Positions 11,571 to 24,500 of a stretch of DNA of 64,000 bases are shown in pieces. Position 1 is the stretch's first letter. Each line of letters starts with the position of its first letter. Position numbers and translations under genes: made by a program. A model generated the notes under the pieces. That model saw nothing but the letters and a program-made list of their open reading frames with translations. It was not told the origin of the DNA and searched no databases. The stretch is from Macrotis lagotis (lineage: Eukaryota; Chordata; Mammalia; Peramelemorphia; Peramelidae). The stretch lies in assembly GCF_037893015.1 (NCBI RefSeq), contig NC_133666.1, positions 618,808,974 through 618,872,973 on the forward strand, written 5' to 3'.

Positions 11571-11949
11571 TTCTACAAGAAAGGAAAAACACTGGCAAGG
11601 GGACCTCTGGAAACAACATCTGAAGTCACAGAACTTCAAAAGATAAAAGGAACAAATCAGAAGTTTATGTTATTATTTTCTCCCTTTTGTGGTTTATTGA
11701 ATGATTATTTAATCAGAGGGAACTTCCCCCTTTTTTCTTTTGCTCTCTGTAATCTTCCTCTTGACTCTATAAATATGTAGTCCATCTTTATGCCTCCCCT
11801 TTTAAGATTGGCTTAATTTTGCCTTCTCCTTCTTCTAGTGACTTAGGTTTCTACAAGATGCTATCTCTTCATCCAATATTCCCCTCACTTTTTCTACACC
11901 TCTTTATTTGATCTATAGCTGACATAATGTCAACTGTGATCAAATTGGG

Positions 11950-13485
11950 GATTGCAAAAGAATAATAATTTCTCAAAACTATACAGTGATATCAAAACTA
12001 TCTGGTATTGGCTAAGAAATAGAGTGGTGGATCAGTGGAATAAACTAGGTGCAATAGCAAGAAATGATTATAGTAATCTGTTGTTTGATAAACCCAAAGA
12101 GTCCAGCTATTGGGTTAAAAACTCTCTCTTTGATAAAAATTGTGGGGGAAATTGGAAGTTAGTGTGGAAGAAACTTGGATTAGACCAACACCTCACACTC
12201 TACACCAAGATGAGATCAAAATGTATACAAAATCTAGACATAAAGACAATATTATAATCAAACTAGAAGATCAAGTAGTTTACCTATCAGATCTGTGGAA
12301 AGGGAAGTAGTTTATGACCAAGAACAACATTAAAAACAAACTAGATAATTTTGATTACATTAAATAAAAAGCTTTTGCACAGACAAAACTACTGTAACCA
12401 AGATCAAAAGAAATGTAGCAAATTGGGAAACGATTTTTACAACTAGTATTTCTGACAAAGGACTAATTTCTAAAATATACAGAGAACTGTGTCAAATTTT
12501 CAAAAAAACCAAGCCATTCCCCAATTGACAAATGGACAAAGGATATGAAACGGCAATTTACAGTTGAGGAACTCAAAGTGATCCATAGTAATATGAAAAA
12601 TTGCTCTAAATCATTACTTATTAGAGAAATGCAAATCAAAGCATCTCTGAGATACCATCTCACACCTCTCAGCCTGGTCAATATGACCAGAAAGGACAAT
12701 GATCAATGCTGGAAGGGATTTGAGAAATCTGGGACACTAATATATTGTTAGTGGGGCTGTGAACTCATTCAACCTTTCTGGAGAGCTATTTGGAGTTATG
12801 CCCAAAGGGCAAGAAAAATGTGCAAACCCTTTGATCCAGCAATACTACTACTGGGTCTGCAGTATGAAGAGATTATGAAAAAGGATAAAAGCATCACTTG
12901 TACAAAAATATTCATAGCAGCCCTATTTGTGGTAGCAAAGAATTGGAAATTACATAAATGTCCTTCAATTGGGGAATGGCTTAACTAACTGTGGTATATG
13001 TACATCATGGAACACTATTGTTCTATTAGAAACCAGGGAAGCCTGGAAAGATTTGCATGAACTGATGCTGCGTGAGATGAGCAGAACCAGAAAAACATTG
13101 TACACTGTAACAACAACATGGGGGTGATGATCAACCTTGCTCATTCCATCAGCACAACAACCAGGGATAATTTTGGGCTATCTGTGATGGAGAATACCAT
13201 CTGTATCCAGAGAAAGAATTGTGGAGTTTGAACAAAGTCCAAAAACTATTACCTTCAATTTAGGAAAAAACTCGTTATCTTATTATGTAATTTTGCTATC
13301 TCTTATACCTTATTTTTCTTCCATAAGAATATGAATTCTCTCTCATCACACTCAACTTAGATTAATGTATACCATGGAAACAATGTAAAGATTAACAGAC
13401 TGCCTTCTGTGGGAGGTGCAGGGGGAGGGAAGCAAGAATAGGGGAAAAATTGTAAAACTCAAAATAAAATCTTTCTTAAAAAAAC
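11950..13485 (+). mobile_element. L1, 3' portion of ORF2/3' UTR, 5'-truncated
   Basis: Translated fragments from 11952-12257 (LRNRVVDQWNKLGAI, LLFDKPKESSYWVKNSLFDK), then the region 'gaaatgcaaatcaaagcatctctgagataccatctcac', which is homologous to the well-known 3' part of mammalian L1. It continues to an A-rich tail ('caaaataaaatctttcttaaaaaaac') at about 13485. Multiple stops. Length and 5' truncation are typical of dead L1 inserts. Confidence 0.85.
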
Positions 13486-14049
13486 TATATATTGATAGAA
13501 GATTAATTCCCTTTAGAGAATATTAGGCTTCATATGGGTCACCTTGTTCCCTAGTTAAAAATTAAGACTCCAGAAATATCTCTGCCCCTGCCATGTTAAT
13601 CACAAATCTAGGAGAATAATCCTCAGGATATAAAGAAATCATTCTCCCAGGAAGAGACAAGAGAAGAACTTTTACAAAAATGATAATCTTTGTGGAACCA
13701 TCTTGAATAGCAATATTGTGCAACTTTTATATTTAGGCTACTAAGGAGGTTGATTATTTTCCCTATTATCAAATGGTATAAAGTCTGATTTCTTTCCCAG
13801 TTCTGGGTGACCCTCTTGGATGATCTCTAAAACTATAGGTTTTGATGGTAAATCCCTTCATGTTTAATCTATATTTTTCTCATTATGTTATTTTAACCTT
13901 ATGTTTTTAAAGTTCTTAGAATTTAGGTGTTTAAAAAACTAATATCCACTCTGTACTCACAGATTGTTGGTGGGGCTGTGAACTCAATAGAGGAAAAAGG
14001 TCAAATGGGGAAGAAAGTACATGATGTGGACCTGACTCTACCCTTATCC

Positions 14050-15285
14050 CCCATTTGGTCAAAATTTTGTTGCTCAGAGAAGTTAATCAGCATTGTACAT
14101 AAATTTCATGATGGTGTGCTTGCCCACATTCTAGATAGTAGACAATACTTTCAAGATTTCCTGGTCACCAGTGGATTGAAACAAGAATGTGTCCTCTGTG
14201 TTTCCTTACTTTTTTGCATGATATTTTCAGCCATGTTATCAAATGCCTTCACTGAGGACAAACATGGCATCAAGGTCAGCTACCTCACTGATGGCAAATT
14301 CTTCAATTTTAAAAGGCTACAAGCCAACACCAAAGTGGAATGAGTGTTGGTGTATGATCTTCTGTTTGCAGATGATTGTACACTCAATGCAACCTTGGAA
14401 GCTGAGATGCAACAAAGTGGTATTGATTCTCTGCTGCTTGTGCTAATTTTGGTCTAACAATTAATACTAAGAAAATACAGGTTCTTCCATCAACCAGCAT
14501 CACACTATCCATATGTGGGACCATCAATTACAGCAAATGGAGAAGTTTTTAGTACTATGGACAGGTACACTTACCTTGACACTCTCATGGCTAGAGCTAG
14601 CTCAGTATTTGAGAGACTTCGAAAGAAAGTATGGAAGAGAAGAGGTATTAGACTAACTATCAAATTGAAGTTCTATAGAGCCGTTGTGCTGACCTCATTT
14701 CTGTATGCCTGTGAAACTTGGACAATCTACCAGCATCATGTCAGGAAACTGAATTTCTTCCATTTAAATTGACTTAAGAAGATTATGAAGATTACCTAGC
14801 ATGATAAGATAGCAGACACTGAGGTTGGTTCTCAAATTAAACTTCCAAACATGCCAACATTACTACAGAGAGGGCAACTATGATGGGCTGGGATGATTTT
14901 TAGAATGCCAGATGTACACTTGCCAAACAGATTATTTTGTGGAGGACTCACCAGGGCAAGCATTCAAAAGGGAGTCAGAAGAAACAATATCGGGACACTC
15001 TGAAGGTCTCTCTTAAGAACTTTAGAATTGATTGTGTAGCATATGAGACAGTGACAAAGGACTGCCCAGCTTGGCATGTCCTCATCAGTAAGGGTGCTGC
15101 ACTCTATGAGGAAGGCAGAATTGAAGCAGCTCAGAGGAACACATGAACTCTTTGTGCCTAACTTGTGGTGGAACATTGCTAACTCATATTGATCTCATCA
15201 GCCACAATCGGACACACTGTAATTTGTCTCAAACATAGTGATGTCATTTTGGTCTTCTTCAATAAAGAAGGACAAGAACCAACCT
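14050..15285 (+). mobile_element. RTE-type LINE, 5'-truncated, C-terminal RT to 3' end
   Basis: Parallels 3590-4860. Pieces include 'tcatgatggtgtgcttgccc', LKQECVLCV, FLYACETWTIYQHHVRKLN near 14697 and the 'cagccacaatcggacacactgtaatttgtctc' 3' UTR. It ends 'aagaaccaacc' at about 15282. Frames are broken. Confidence 0.8.
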
Positions 15286-15289
15286 GAGA

Positions 15290-16875
15290 GGACAGGGGAG
15301 AAGATGTCATGGGGGCTAGAGGGAAAGGAAGAGGGGAAAATGGTCAGAAGAGTCAAACCCAGGCAGGAAATATTTCCTAGAGCCAAATTATAAAATAGCT
15401 CTCTACTACTGAGTTCCCTTGGAGCATCCTGACTCCTTCCCTCTGGAGAGAACCCGGGGGGAGAGGAAAGAAAGAGGATATAGAGTAAAAGGAAAGAGGC
15501 TAAAATACTTGTCATTGTCACCTTAGGAAAGGCAAAAGGAATAGGGATGGATACTTTCTTGACTTCCTGGTGATGGGTAGACCAAGGTCATTGGATCTGG
15601 GGCTTCTGAGGGAAAGATTGCAGAACCATGGCTCAACTGGGAGGGATGCTGATCTCCATATCTTTGTACCATTAGTTTCCCACAACTGGAATATATTCCT
15701 TTCTCACATATCCTTTATTGTGTCTCTAGGATAAAATAAACTCCACAGTCTGATATTTTAGAACCTCCAGAATTGAGCTATTTACTTTCTAGATTTATCT
15801 CAGTCAATTAGTCAGTCAATTGACATTTCTTAAGGGTCTACTATGCTCTGAAGGTCTACCATGTTCTGAGTTAGTATACAAATGACTATGAACATGAACA
15901 ACATACACATTATAAACAGAAGGTAACCTTAAATGGAAACTGGGAATGGAGGGAGGAAATTAAAGAAGGGTAGAATAGAGGAAAGACCTCTTGCAGATGG
16001 TGAGATTTGAACTGAACCTTGAAGAAAGCAGGGAAAGTTAGAAGACATAAATAAGGTGGGTAGAGCATTTCAGAATAGAGGAACAGACAGTTAAGTGAGA
16101 CAAAACTGTATGATAAGAGTGTTATGTTTGAGTAATAGTAAACATGTCCAGTCCCCTAAGTTACATTACCTCACATTAATCTCTGCATTTCAGTAAAACT
16201 GAATTACTGGATTTTTCAAAAATTTATACTTATATCTCATAACTTCCTTTATTCTTACAAGTCCCATCACTGCCACCCCTCCCCTCCCCCATCACCTTAT
16301 TTCAAAGCCTTTCTCCTTGAATTTCCCTTCAAAGAATTTGAATTATCCTTCAGGTTCATTTCCAAGGTTGTTAAAAAATTGGGTACTACTGAAATGACTG
16401 GGGAATAACAAACAAAAACAAGGATATATTATTCCATGTGGTCCCTAAAAAAATACAGATTTTGCCTAATGAATTATGCTTGGTACAATAGTAAACACTA
16501 ACATCTGCTTGTTGATGGACTGCTTCTCCAATGTCTAAGTTAAATATCCCTATTCTGTTCTCTAATCTACCAGCCTAGTAACCCTGTTCAAAAAGAAAAT
16601 GAAGTGAATCTGGAATGACCTGTTCTTTATGAAACCACGATGGCTCTTGTGTTTATTGCTTCTTTTTCTGGATATTCACTAACCATCACTTTCATAATAT
16701 GTTCCAAGAATTTTCCAGATAGCAAAACAGTAGGACTCAAAACTAGGTCTTCTTACTCTTCCCAACCCCATGTTAGCTTCTGGTGATACCCATGAGTGTA
16801 ATATTCCCTCTTAAGAGTTAACATTCCTAGTGAAGTCCTCTCAGGGTTAAAAAAATCATTAAAACAAAGACAGAC
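15290..16875. other. Non-coding stretch
   Basis: No host exon seen. 15820-16100 resembles an interspersed repeat ('gtcagtcaattgacatttcttaagg', 'gtgagatttgaactgaaccttgaag') that I cannot name with confidence. Confidence 0.45.
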
Positions 16876-16879
16876 TATT

Positions 16880-17500
16880 ACTCTTAGACTATTCTTAGAA
16901 GAGGGAGAGAAACCTTGTATTCTCAGTCAGACACCTTCCTGATTCTGCTTGGAGTGAAAAAGTGGCCTATTTCCAGAAAGATCTTGCATTGAATCTGTTA
17001 GGGAGGGAAATAATCTCTTCCAGAGAAGAGACCTTGCAGTCTTAGTTAGCCAACTGTTTGATAATAGACTGTGAGAACAGTAGTCTGCCTTCTCTTGTTT
17101 GATAAGTACTAAACTAAGAAGATAGTAGAGTTCCTTAGAAGACCTTGCATACTCAGACATTAATTCATTTAACAGAAGGTCATTAGAAAGCTTCTTCTGA
17201 TACACTCTCCATCTGGGTGGTGAGGTAATATTCTTTGAAAATCTTTTATTCTTCTCTTTGTTGCTGGGTAGATTGTAACTCTGAAAACCTTAACCAGTCA
17301 GGTTGGAGGAGAGGGGATTAGGGAGTGGGGAATTGTGCTAGGCCATATAATCTTGCTTGACTGTCACCTTGGGGCGGCTCCTTGATCTTCACTACCTTTG
17401 TGAGACTTGGAGTATGCCCTTTTCTTGAGAAAAGCCAAAATAAGCTTTCCTTTTGCTCAGAGGAGTCTCTATATTTTTTAAGTGGATTTTTATCACACAC
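16880..17500 (+). mobile_element. Solo retroviral-type LTR (endogenous retrovirus)
   Basis: Shares its body with 58236-58768. Common parts are 'cctatttccaga', 'gatggtgaggtaatatt', 'ggccatataatcttgcttgactgtca', 'gctccttgatcttcactac', an 'aaaataa'-type polyadenylation signal and a terminal 'gtggatttttatc.caca'. Diverged internal repeats of the type 'ttccagag.agaccttgca' occur near 16905, 16962, 17018 and 17130, as in repeated U3 elements. No gag, pol or env lies beside it, so it is a solo LTR. The 5' edge is uncertain. Confidence 0.6.
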
Positions 17501-17987
17501 ACTCAGAAGATGAAATGGCCCTTGTTTTAGTATAATTGAAAGTTGTGACCCTGTGGTCTGTAAAAATGCTGGAATATTTGGAAATTCTATGATGGGAGAG
17601 TGTAGGAAAAGACCATTTCCTAAAAGAGGTGAAGAGAACATGAAGAATAGATGGGTGTATATGGTTGGACTGGTAAAGGTATGAAATGTTCACAGTATTC
17701 AGGGAAGGTGTAATTCTAAAGAAGGGTTGAGAACTAATGCTCTCTATACCCTTTTTATAATGTGGAAGCCTAAACACCAGTGCTTAACACAATGGCTCAT
17801 ATAATAAGCATTCATTAATGCCTATTGAATGACTTACTTTTATTACAAGAAAAATTTTGAAATGGAAAAACGCACTGTATCTCAGATTTAGAAGGGGCTG
17901 TAAGATAACCATCTGTCATGTTGTAAAGGTTCTTAGCTGGCAACAGATCTTAGGTTCCTCTATCATTGTGATATATTATTTGACAAA

Positions 17988-18171
17988 CTCTCTCTCCCAT
18001 TTATTTTATTTTTATTTTTTTGCAAGGCAATGGGATTAAGTGGCTTGCCCAAGGCCCCACAGCTAGGTAATTATTAAGTGTCTTGAGGCTGAATTTGAAC
18101 TCAGGTACTCCTGATTCCAGGGCCGGTGCTCTATTCACTGTGCCACCTAGTTGCCCCTCTCTCTCCCATTT
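17988..18171 (-). mobile_element. tRNA-derived SINE with 15-bp target duplication
   Basis: The body (18003-18156) reads on the - strand as 'gcaactaggtggcacagtg' through a 'ttgccttgcaaaaa' end. The direct repeat 'ctctctctcccattt' flanks it at 17988-18002 and 18157-18171. Confidence 0.9.
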
Positions 18172-18179
18172 GTTTCTAT

Positions 18180-18560
18180 AACTTCCCCAAACTCAGGACC
18201 CCCAATGCTTCTATGCCTTCTTCCCTTTACTCCCCGTATCTCTCTCTCCATTTTCCTATGGTGAATTCCTATTAAAAGTTCAACTCAAATATCCTCTCCT
18301 TGGCACTTTGATCTGGGTAGTGACCTTCCCCTGGCTACAGACATGACCTAGTCCTTTATTTTGTCCTTCTTATGCAACACTGGTCACTATAGCAACATGG
18401 ATATCTTTCCCAGCCCAGCTCTAGGAGAGGGAATGTCTTTGTTATCTCCCCAGAGCTGGCTCTGTGCTCCACATCAAATGGTGACTAGGTCAGCATCAAA
18501 CTGATGTTTGCTGAATGTTTAGGGCATTACATAAGGTTGTATTTCAAGGACAGAAGTTAG
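18180..18560 (+). mobile_element. L2-like 3' region
   Basis: 'agttcaactcaaatatcctctccttgg...' and 'ttgttatctccccagagctgg...tgtttgctgaatg' follow the order of L2 3' ends. Diverged. Confidence 0.4.
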
Positions 18561-18859
18561 TTCAGTTTGTCTAGGGTCTCCTGAGGAAGAAGAATGAAAC
18601 AACATTAGGAGAAAATTCAACTTTGTTTCAGTTGCTGACAAGGCAGGAAATCTTTGGTTCAGCCACATGTGCTTCTGTCCTTAGTGTGCGCAGGGATTTC
18701 TTCACCCTTACTTCCTAAAGGAATGGTACCTAGAGCAAAACTTTATATGCAGTAGATATTCAAGAAATAAATAATAAGTGAAAGATTTCTTTCCTTGCTT
18801 TTTACCTTTGTGGTCAAATGTGGAACTCAGGGGGAGGAGGGAGGAAGGAGAAATAAGAG

Positions 18860-19205
18860 GAAAGGGAAGGGGTCCATTAGAGGAAGTGGGTGGTTTTGAC
18901 TGCCTGCCTGGTGATTCTCCCCTATACCTTTTCTAGTCCCCTACCAAATATCAGTCAGACAGGGCAAGACAGGACTGAAGACCGAAAACAACAGTTCTCA
19001 CATTTATGTCTGATTTTCTTCTCTCCTGGAAATGGGGTAAGAATAGGGAACATGAGTGGAGAAGCCAAGTAGATTCAGTTTTGGTTGAGCAGGAGAACAG
19101 CTCCCAGAATATCTCTGTGAAACAAAGACCTTAGGGAGGGAGAGACAGAAGCCCCATCGCAAATGCACAGAGCTATTCACAGATAGGACCCAGCTGCTAA
19201 GGTAA
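18860..19205 (+). promoter_or_regulatory. Candidate gasdermin promoter and non-coding first exon
   Basis: A strong splice-donor match, 'gctaag|gtaagctg', occurs at 19201/19202, 2.1 kb upstream of the coding ATG. Acceptor-like sequence ('atcccttcag') lies at 21260, just before the coding start. Upstream is a purine-rich stretch with an ETS-type 'aggaagtg' at 18881. This would fit a 5' UTR exon, but there is no conservation or transcript evidence, and I cannot place the transcription start. Confidence 0.25.
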
Positions 19206-20195
19206 GCTGCCCCAGGGAGCAAAACTGGGAGGAGAGGGGGTCTGGAAGGAAGGCATCTTAGGAAAAAGTCTGGGGAAGAACGGGCTAGGGGGCTTATAGC
19301 CTACACAAGTAAGGGGTTGACTTCTCCATTCCCTGCTCCCTCTGCCTCCCCTTCTTAGGTGAGGCAGGAGATCTAAAAAACCTGAACTGCTAGGTTGGTG
19401 GGATTCCCTAGTTAAAACTACTCTGAGAGAAAAGAGGCAACATCACCAGTTTCCCTAACTCTTACCTTGACCCTAGGACTTTACAGAGAACTGTTTTCCA
19501 AGACTACACCATAACCTGTTCCTTCTCCAACCCTGCTATCTGTTGTAGCAATGGGACTGGACTTCCTTTCCCAGACCAGCCCTTTACCCCAAAGAGGAAA
19601 ATGTTAGGTGTAGCCTTCCTCCAAACTTGTCTCTTGGGGGCAGCCAGAATCCCCTAGTTGCATCTCCCAGACATTAATACCCAAGAGACCATGGTGCCTG
19701 AACCCACTCTGTTGGCCTAGAGATTACGTGGTATTTAAAATTAGGGCCCCTAATGCAGAGTCCAAGATGAAACCTCCCCAAACTAAAATCTATTGCTGTA
19801 AGCCTTGTGTTTAAGGCACAGACATTTTGATTGGCACTAGTCCTAGGATACCCCAAATGTGTCATTCATTTAGTCCCCCAAGAGAACAATAATCCAGAAC
19901 TTTCAATTTGCCTTCTGAACCTCAGGCTTTATAGTATAGGGATCTCAGTTCTTCAGGGATTTGTCCCAGTCTCTGACTTCTCAGGTTTCTTTTCCTTACC
20001 AAGGCTATTTAGTTCTCTTCCTTTCTCTCCCAGTCCTTGCCCATTGTTTATTCTCTCATGATTTTTTCCTCATCAGCTTGCTACTTCCCAGCTTTCTTTA
20101 AAAACATATTCTGACCTAATCCTTCCTTTACAAAACTCCACCTGACCCTGAAATATCATTTGTCCCAAAGATTCTTAATTTGGCATTTATAAATA
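19206..20195. other. Putative 5' intron, nothing specific seen
   Basis: Unique-looking, relatively GC-richer sequence with no recognisable exon or transposon. Confidence 0.4.
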
Positions 20196-20197
20196 AA

Positions 20198-20445
20198 TTT
20201 AAGTAGCACAGTGGATAGAACTGAAATATGGATGTTCTGAGTTCAAATTAGACATGAGATATTTAGTGGCTGTGTGACCTTTGGCAAGTTCACTTCACCC
20301 CTGACTTCTGAGTTGAAGTAGAAATAATAGCACCTACCTCCTGGAATAATTATAAGGATCAAATGAGATTGTAATTTGAAAGAACCTAGCACAGTGTCTT
20401 GCAAAGTATGAGCTATATAAATGTTATATAGCTAGTCCTTGTAGT
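20198..20445 (+). mobile_element. tRNA-derived SINE with MIR-like core
   Basis: 'agtagcacagtggatagaactg...ggctgtgtgacctttggcaagttcact...atagcacctacctcctggaataattataaggatcaaatgagat'. Diverged but in the full order. Confidence 0.7.
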
Positions 20446-20754
20446 GCCATGAAATCTGAAAGAGCAGAGAACACACAGAATGTGGGGAGGAGAGAGGGGG
20501 AAACTGCAGAGTATTCAGGAAAGAGGAGAACTGAGAAAGTCATCAGAGTTAGCAAATTAAGTGATTGTTGGTAACCTTAAAGAGTAAAGGTTCAGTTTGG
20601 AGGAGGACAAATGACAGACTGCAAAGGGTTAAAGAATAAAAAGTGAAGTAGAGGCAACAACTACAGAAAGTTTTTTCCCAGCTGTGGTTGAGGAAGGAAG
20701 AATAATCTTGATAATGATGCTGAGGAAAGCTAACATTCATATCAAGCAGATTCA

Positions 20755-21210
20755 ACCACATCTCCCCTTTACTCAGCAAACTCCAGTGTCTCCCTACTAC
20801 TTCCAGGGGCAGTCCTTCATAATCTAGCTCCTTTCTATCTTTCTCTTTTCCTTTATTTTACTTCCTGACCTGTACTCTATGATGCTCAGGTCAGTTTCTG
20901 GAATGCTCCCCTTTTTCATCTCCATATCTTGACTTCTCAGGTTTGAATTCAAATCTTTTTAGAAAGATTTTCCTGATCTCTCTTTCTTCTAGTAGCCTCT
21001 CTTTCTATTGATTATTTCCACATTATCAGATAGATAGGTAGATAGACAGACAGACAGACAGATAGATAGAACATAATTGCTTGCATATTATCTCTTCCAT
21101 TAGATTGGGAATTCTTCAAGGACAGGGACTTTTATCTTTTTTGTATGACTAGAGCTTAGCATAGTATCTGGAACACAGCAGCATAATAAATGGTTTGACT
21201 GACTTGCTAA
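20755..21210 (+). mobile_element. L2-like 3' region interrupted by a GATA/GACA repeat
   Basis: 'agattgggaattcttcaaggacagggactttt...gagcttagcatagtatctggaacacagcag...aataaatggtttgactgact' is the L2 3' end order. It lies just upstream of the first coding exon. Confidence 0.6.
21028..21070 (+). repeat. (GATA)n/(GACA)n microsatellite
   Basis: About 43 bp of gata/gaca tetranucleotides. Confidence 0.9.
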
Positions 21211-21323
21211 GTCTGATGCCTTACCTGCTAAGCATTAAACTGACTATTCCATCCCTTCAGGAAAGAAGAGTGAGAGAGACTAACTTCTGTCCCCTCTCTT
21301 TTCCCTTGTGCTTCCTAAGAACC

Positions 21324-21540
21324 ATGCCATCTGCATTTGAGTCAGCTGCCAAGAATGTGGTCCAAGAGCTGAGTAAAAATTGGGAGCTGATCCCTGTGGA
21401 CAAGCCCATGAGCTCCACCCAGTTCAGTCCTTACTACCTGGTCCGGGAGAAGACCAAGATTTTCTCTTTTCTCAGGTCGGAGTATGTTTCTCTCAATTTA
21501 ACTCTCAAGGACATTCTGGATCCAAGCTCCCCAGAACCAG
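21324..21540 (+). CDS. GSDMD: Gasdermin coding exon 1 (residues 1-72)
   Basis: The start is the ATG in 'accatgcc', a good initiation context. It encodes the first helix and strand of the pore-forming domain: MPSAFESAAKNVVQEL, then IPVDKP, SSTQFSPYYLV and LNLTLKDILDPSSPEP. A donor 'ccag|gtacca' follows in phase 1. It contains no cysteine, unlike human GSDMD in this region. Confidence 0.88.
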
Positions 21541-24500
21541 GTACCATCCCTGGGAGAGTGGGGTTAGGGTGGGTGTTGCTAGGGCTAGTTGACAAGAGAA
21601 GGAGCTAATTACTGAGATATGGGCTTTGAAAGTCAAATGGGCTCAGCAGACTTGGCTAGACTACTACATGGGCCCTTGGCATCCTATATCAGGGATGTCC
21701 AGAATATTCTCTCTGGTCACCTAAATAGAGGTTGGGGTGAACTGGGGAGGCACTGAAGAGCCATGGAACAAGTGAGACACTTGGGTTTGAGCTCTTGTTC
21801 TTGAGGTTACTTGATATGTGACTGAGGAGAGATAACTTACCTGTTCTGAAATTTGACCTCAGATAAGTGACTTACCTACTCTGAGCCTCTGTTTCCTCAC
21901 CTGTAAAATGGGAATGTTCATATTTGTATTCCTTATTTCACATACTGTTTGTGCAGGAAGCACCTTGCAAATCTTAAAGTGCTATATAACTGTAAATCAT
22001 TATGATTGGGGAATTATACACAAAGTTGGGGTCCCAGATGCTTTTACTTTGTTCCATGTAGGTCCCTGCTGCACAATCAGGTTTAATGCTCAGTTTAGCT
22101 AAGGATTGGCCTTTCTCCTCCCCAGAAGTGACCCAGCATGGACCATTCCACTTTACTGATGAAGTGGATGGGCAGGCTTCTGGCAATCTGGAGCCGACTG
22201 CCTCTGGCCAGGTGATGATTTCAGGACAGACTTCAGTGTCAAATGGAACTATCCTCGAGGTCAAGTCTCTCACCGTGTCCCCTACCATCTGGGACTGCTT
22301 ACAAAAGGAAAGGTGAGAGGAATAGACAAGAAGAACTGAGAATGCTAATGATTTTGCTTTGGGTCATGGAAGAAGGTGAAGGAGGAAGTGGGAGCAAGGG
22401 AAAGTGTCCTAGGGCAACCCCAGAAAAATATACTATCAGAATTTTCCTTCTGTGGGGGTTGATTTTATTTCATCTTAACAACCACAAATGTACTGTATTA
22501 TCTGAGGCATGATTAAGACCCTGTCCTTAACCCCTCTTAGACTAGTGGAAGATGAGAACAATACATTGAAACGATAATTCACAATATTGTATTATTTTTG
22601 TTTGTCTATCATTCTTGAAGAAGACCATGAAATCAAGGAGATGATGCCATGACAAGCACATGAATTGTATTTGAATGAGGGGGTGCTTTGCTAAGTTACC
22701 AGCTTCACTTTTTCCTCCAGAGCCATCTGGGTCCAATGACCAGATATGAATCAAGACAACTGGAGAAGGCTCTGGTTTCAAGGCATTCAGGGTTAAGTGA
22801 TTTGCCCAAGGTCACACAGTAAGTGTCAAAATGACTGAGGCTGGATTTGAACTCAGGTTCTTCTGACTCCAAGGCCTGTTCTAGGCCTGTTCTTTATCCA
22901 CTGTGCCACCTAGATGCCCTTACAGTATTATGAAATTGTACTAGGAACATATAAAGTAAGATCCAAGGAAGGAGGCTACTCCCAATAGAATGAGATCTGG
23001 AATGGTTTATTGGAGGAAGGGACATTTGTGATAAGATTTAATTGCTAACAGGTTAAGAGAGTGAAGAAGGACAATTCTGGAATAGAAAACAGTCACTTCC
23101 ATAACTAAATGTCTTTTCCCAGGTAGAAATCCATTCTTCGTGACAAAGAATATAAAATAAAGGGAGAAAATGAGCCAGCAAAACTAGCCAATGTAGCTAT
23201 TGAATCTATCTCTATATATAATGTTTCAAAGTTATAGTTGTCCTCCTTGATAAGAAAGGGAGAAAGTCTCATTTCCTTACCTTTAATTCCTCAAGGACAA
23301 ACTGCCATTCTAATTATTCAATATTAAATTTTATTTTTGATCTAATTTGCACCCTTGTAACCATTGTATATATTCTTTCCTTTGCTTAAGCTCATTTTAT
23401 TTTGCCTAAGTTCATAAAGATCTTCCCATGTTTTTCTGTAGCTTTTAAATTCTTCATTTTTTATACTCATACATTCAGGTGCCATAATTTGTTTAGGCAT
23501 TTACTTTGTTTCCAGTATGGGCTACCATAAAAAAGAGCAAGTATGATTATGAACTTCTTTCTTTAACTTCCTTGGGGCATACATGCCTAGTAGTGGGACC
23601 TCTAGGTCAGAGATGAATATTTTAGCATCATTCTAAATTATTTTCCAGAAAGACTGAACCAAATCACAGCTTTCTTAGCAAAGATACTGAAGTAGTTTTT
23701 CCTTTGGCAGTTCATTTTACAGATGAGGAAATTGAGTAATACAAGTTCAATGACTTGCTCAGGGTCATATAACTAGTAAATGTCAGAGGCCATATTGAAT
23801 TTAGACCTGGCATTCTGCCCATTGTACCATCAACTTGCTCTAAAAATGATAACTACAATCCTGTAAATGGAAAAAATCATAAAATAAATACAATTATATA
23901 TAGTGAAATTATAAGAAACAAACTTGCCTTCAAAGAAGTAAATCTTCCTTGGTACTTTGCAGAGATGGAGAACCAAAGGTGTGAAAGCTTGCATATAAGG
24001 TCAGATTTTCTTAAAATTGTTGATTGAACTTGCTGAATTTTTTTCTTTTCTTTCTCTTTGTAAAAAAAATCTTTATTATAATTGATTATTATCTGGAAAG
24101 AGGAGGAGGAAGAATATAGGAAGGAAATCTAGATGATATAAAAGCGAAAGATATCAATAAAAAATCTTTTTAAAAAACTTTTCAAGTACATTTTTTCTCT
24201 TGTACATATCACATTGTACCTCTTATTGTATTCATATTCATGTTGGAAAGGTGCTGGCTTTGCAATCAGAGCACCAGAGTTTCAATCTTCTTTCTCTGAC
24301 TACTGGAGTTTGGAGGAGTCACATAACTTTTTTGAACCTCAGTTTCCTAATCTGTAAAATAAGGAAGTTGAACTAGAGGACCTCTAAGGTCCCTTCCAGA
24401 TCTGAATCTAAGATTCTCTGATAAAGTGTTAGGAGGATTTTGAGGAGGGAAATATTCTATTCTGCTGATGCAGGAAAGGCTTCACCTTGTGGTGTTTGGG

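Noticed and set aside
15198..15521. 107-codon - strand frame
   Set aside because: Overlaps the RTE 3' end and purine-rich DNA; no recognisable domain.
21974..22288. 104-codon - strand frame over exon 2
   Set aside because: It is the antisense shadow of gasdermin exon 2 and adjoining intron.
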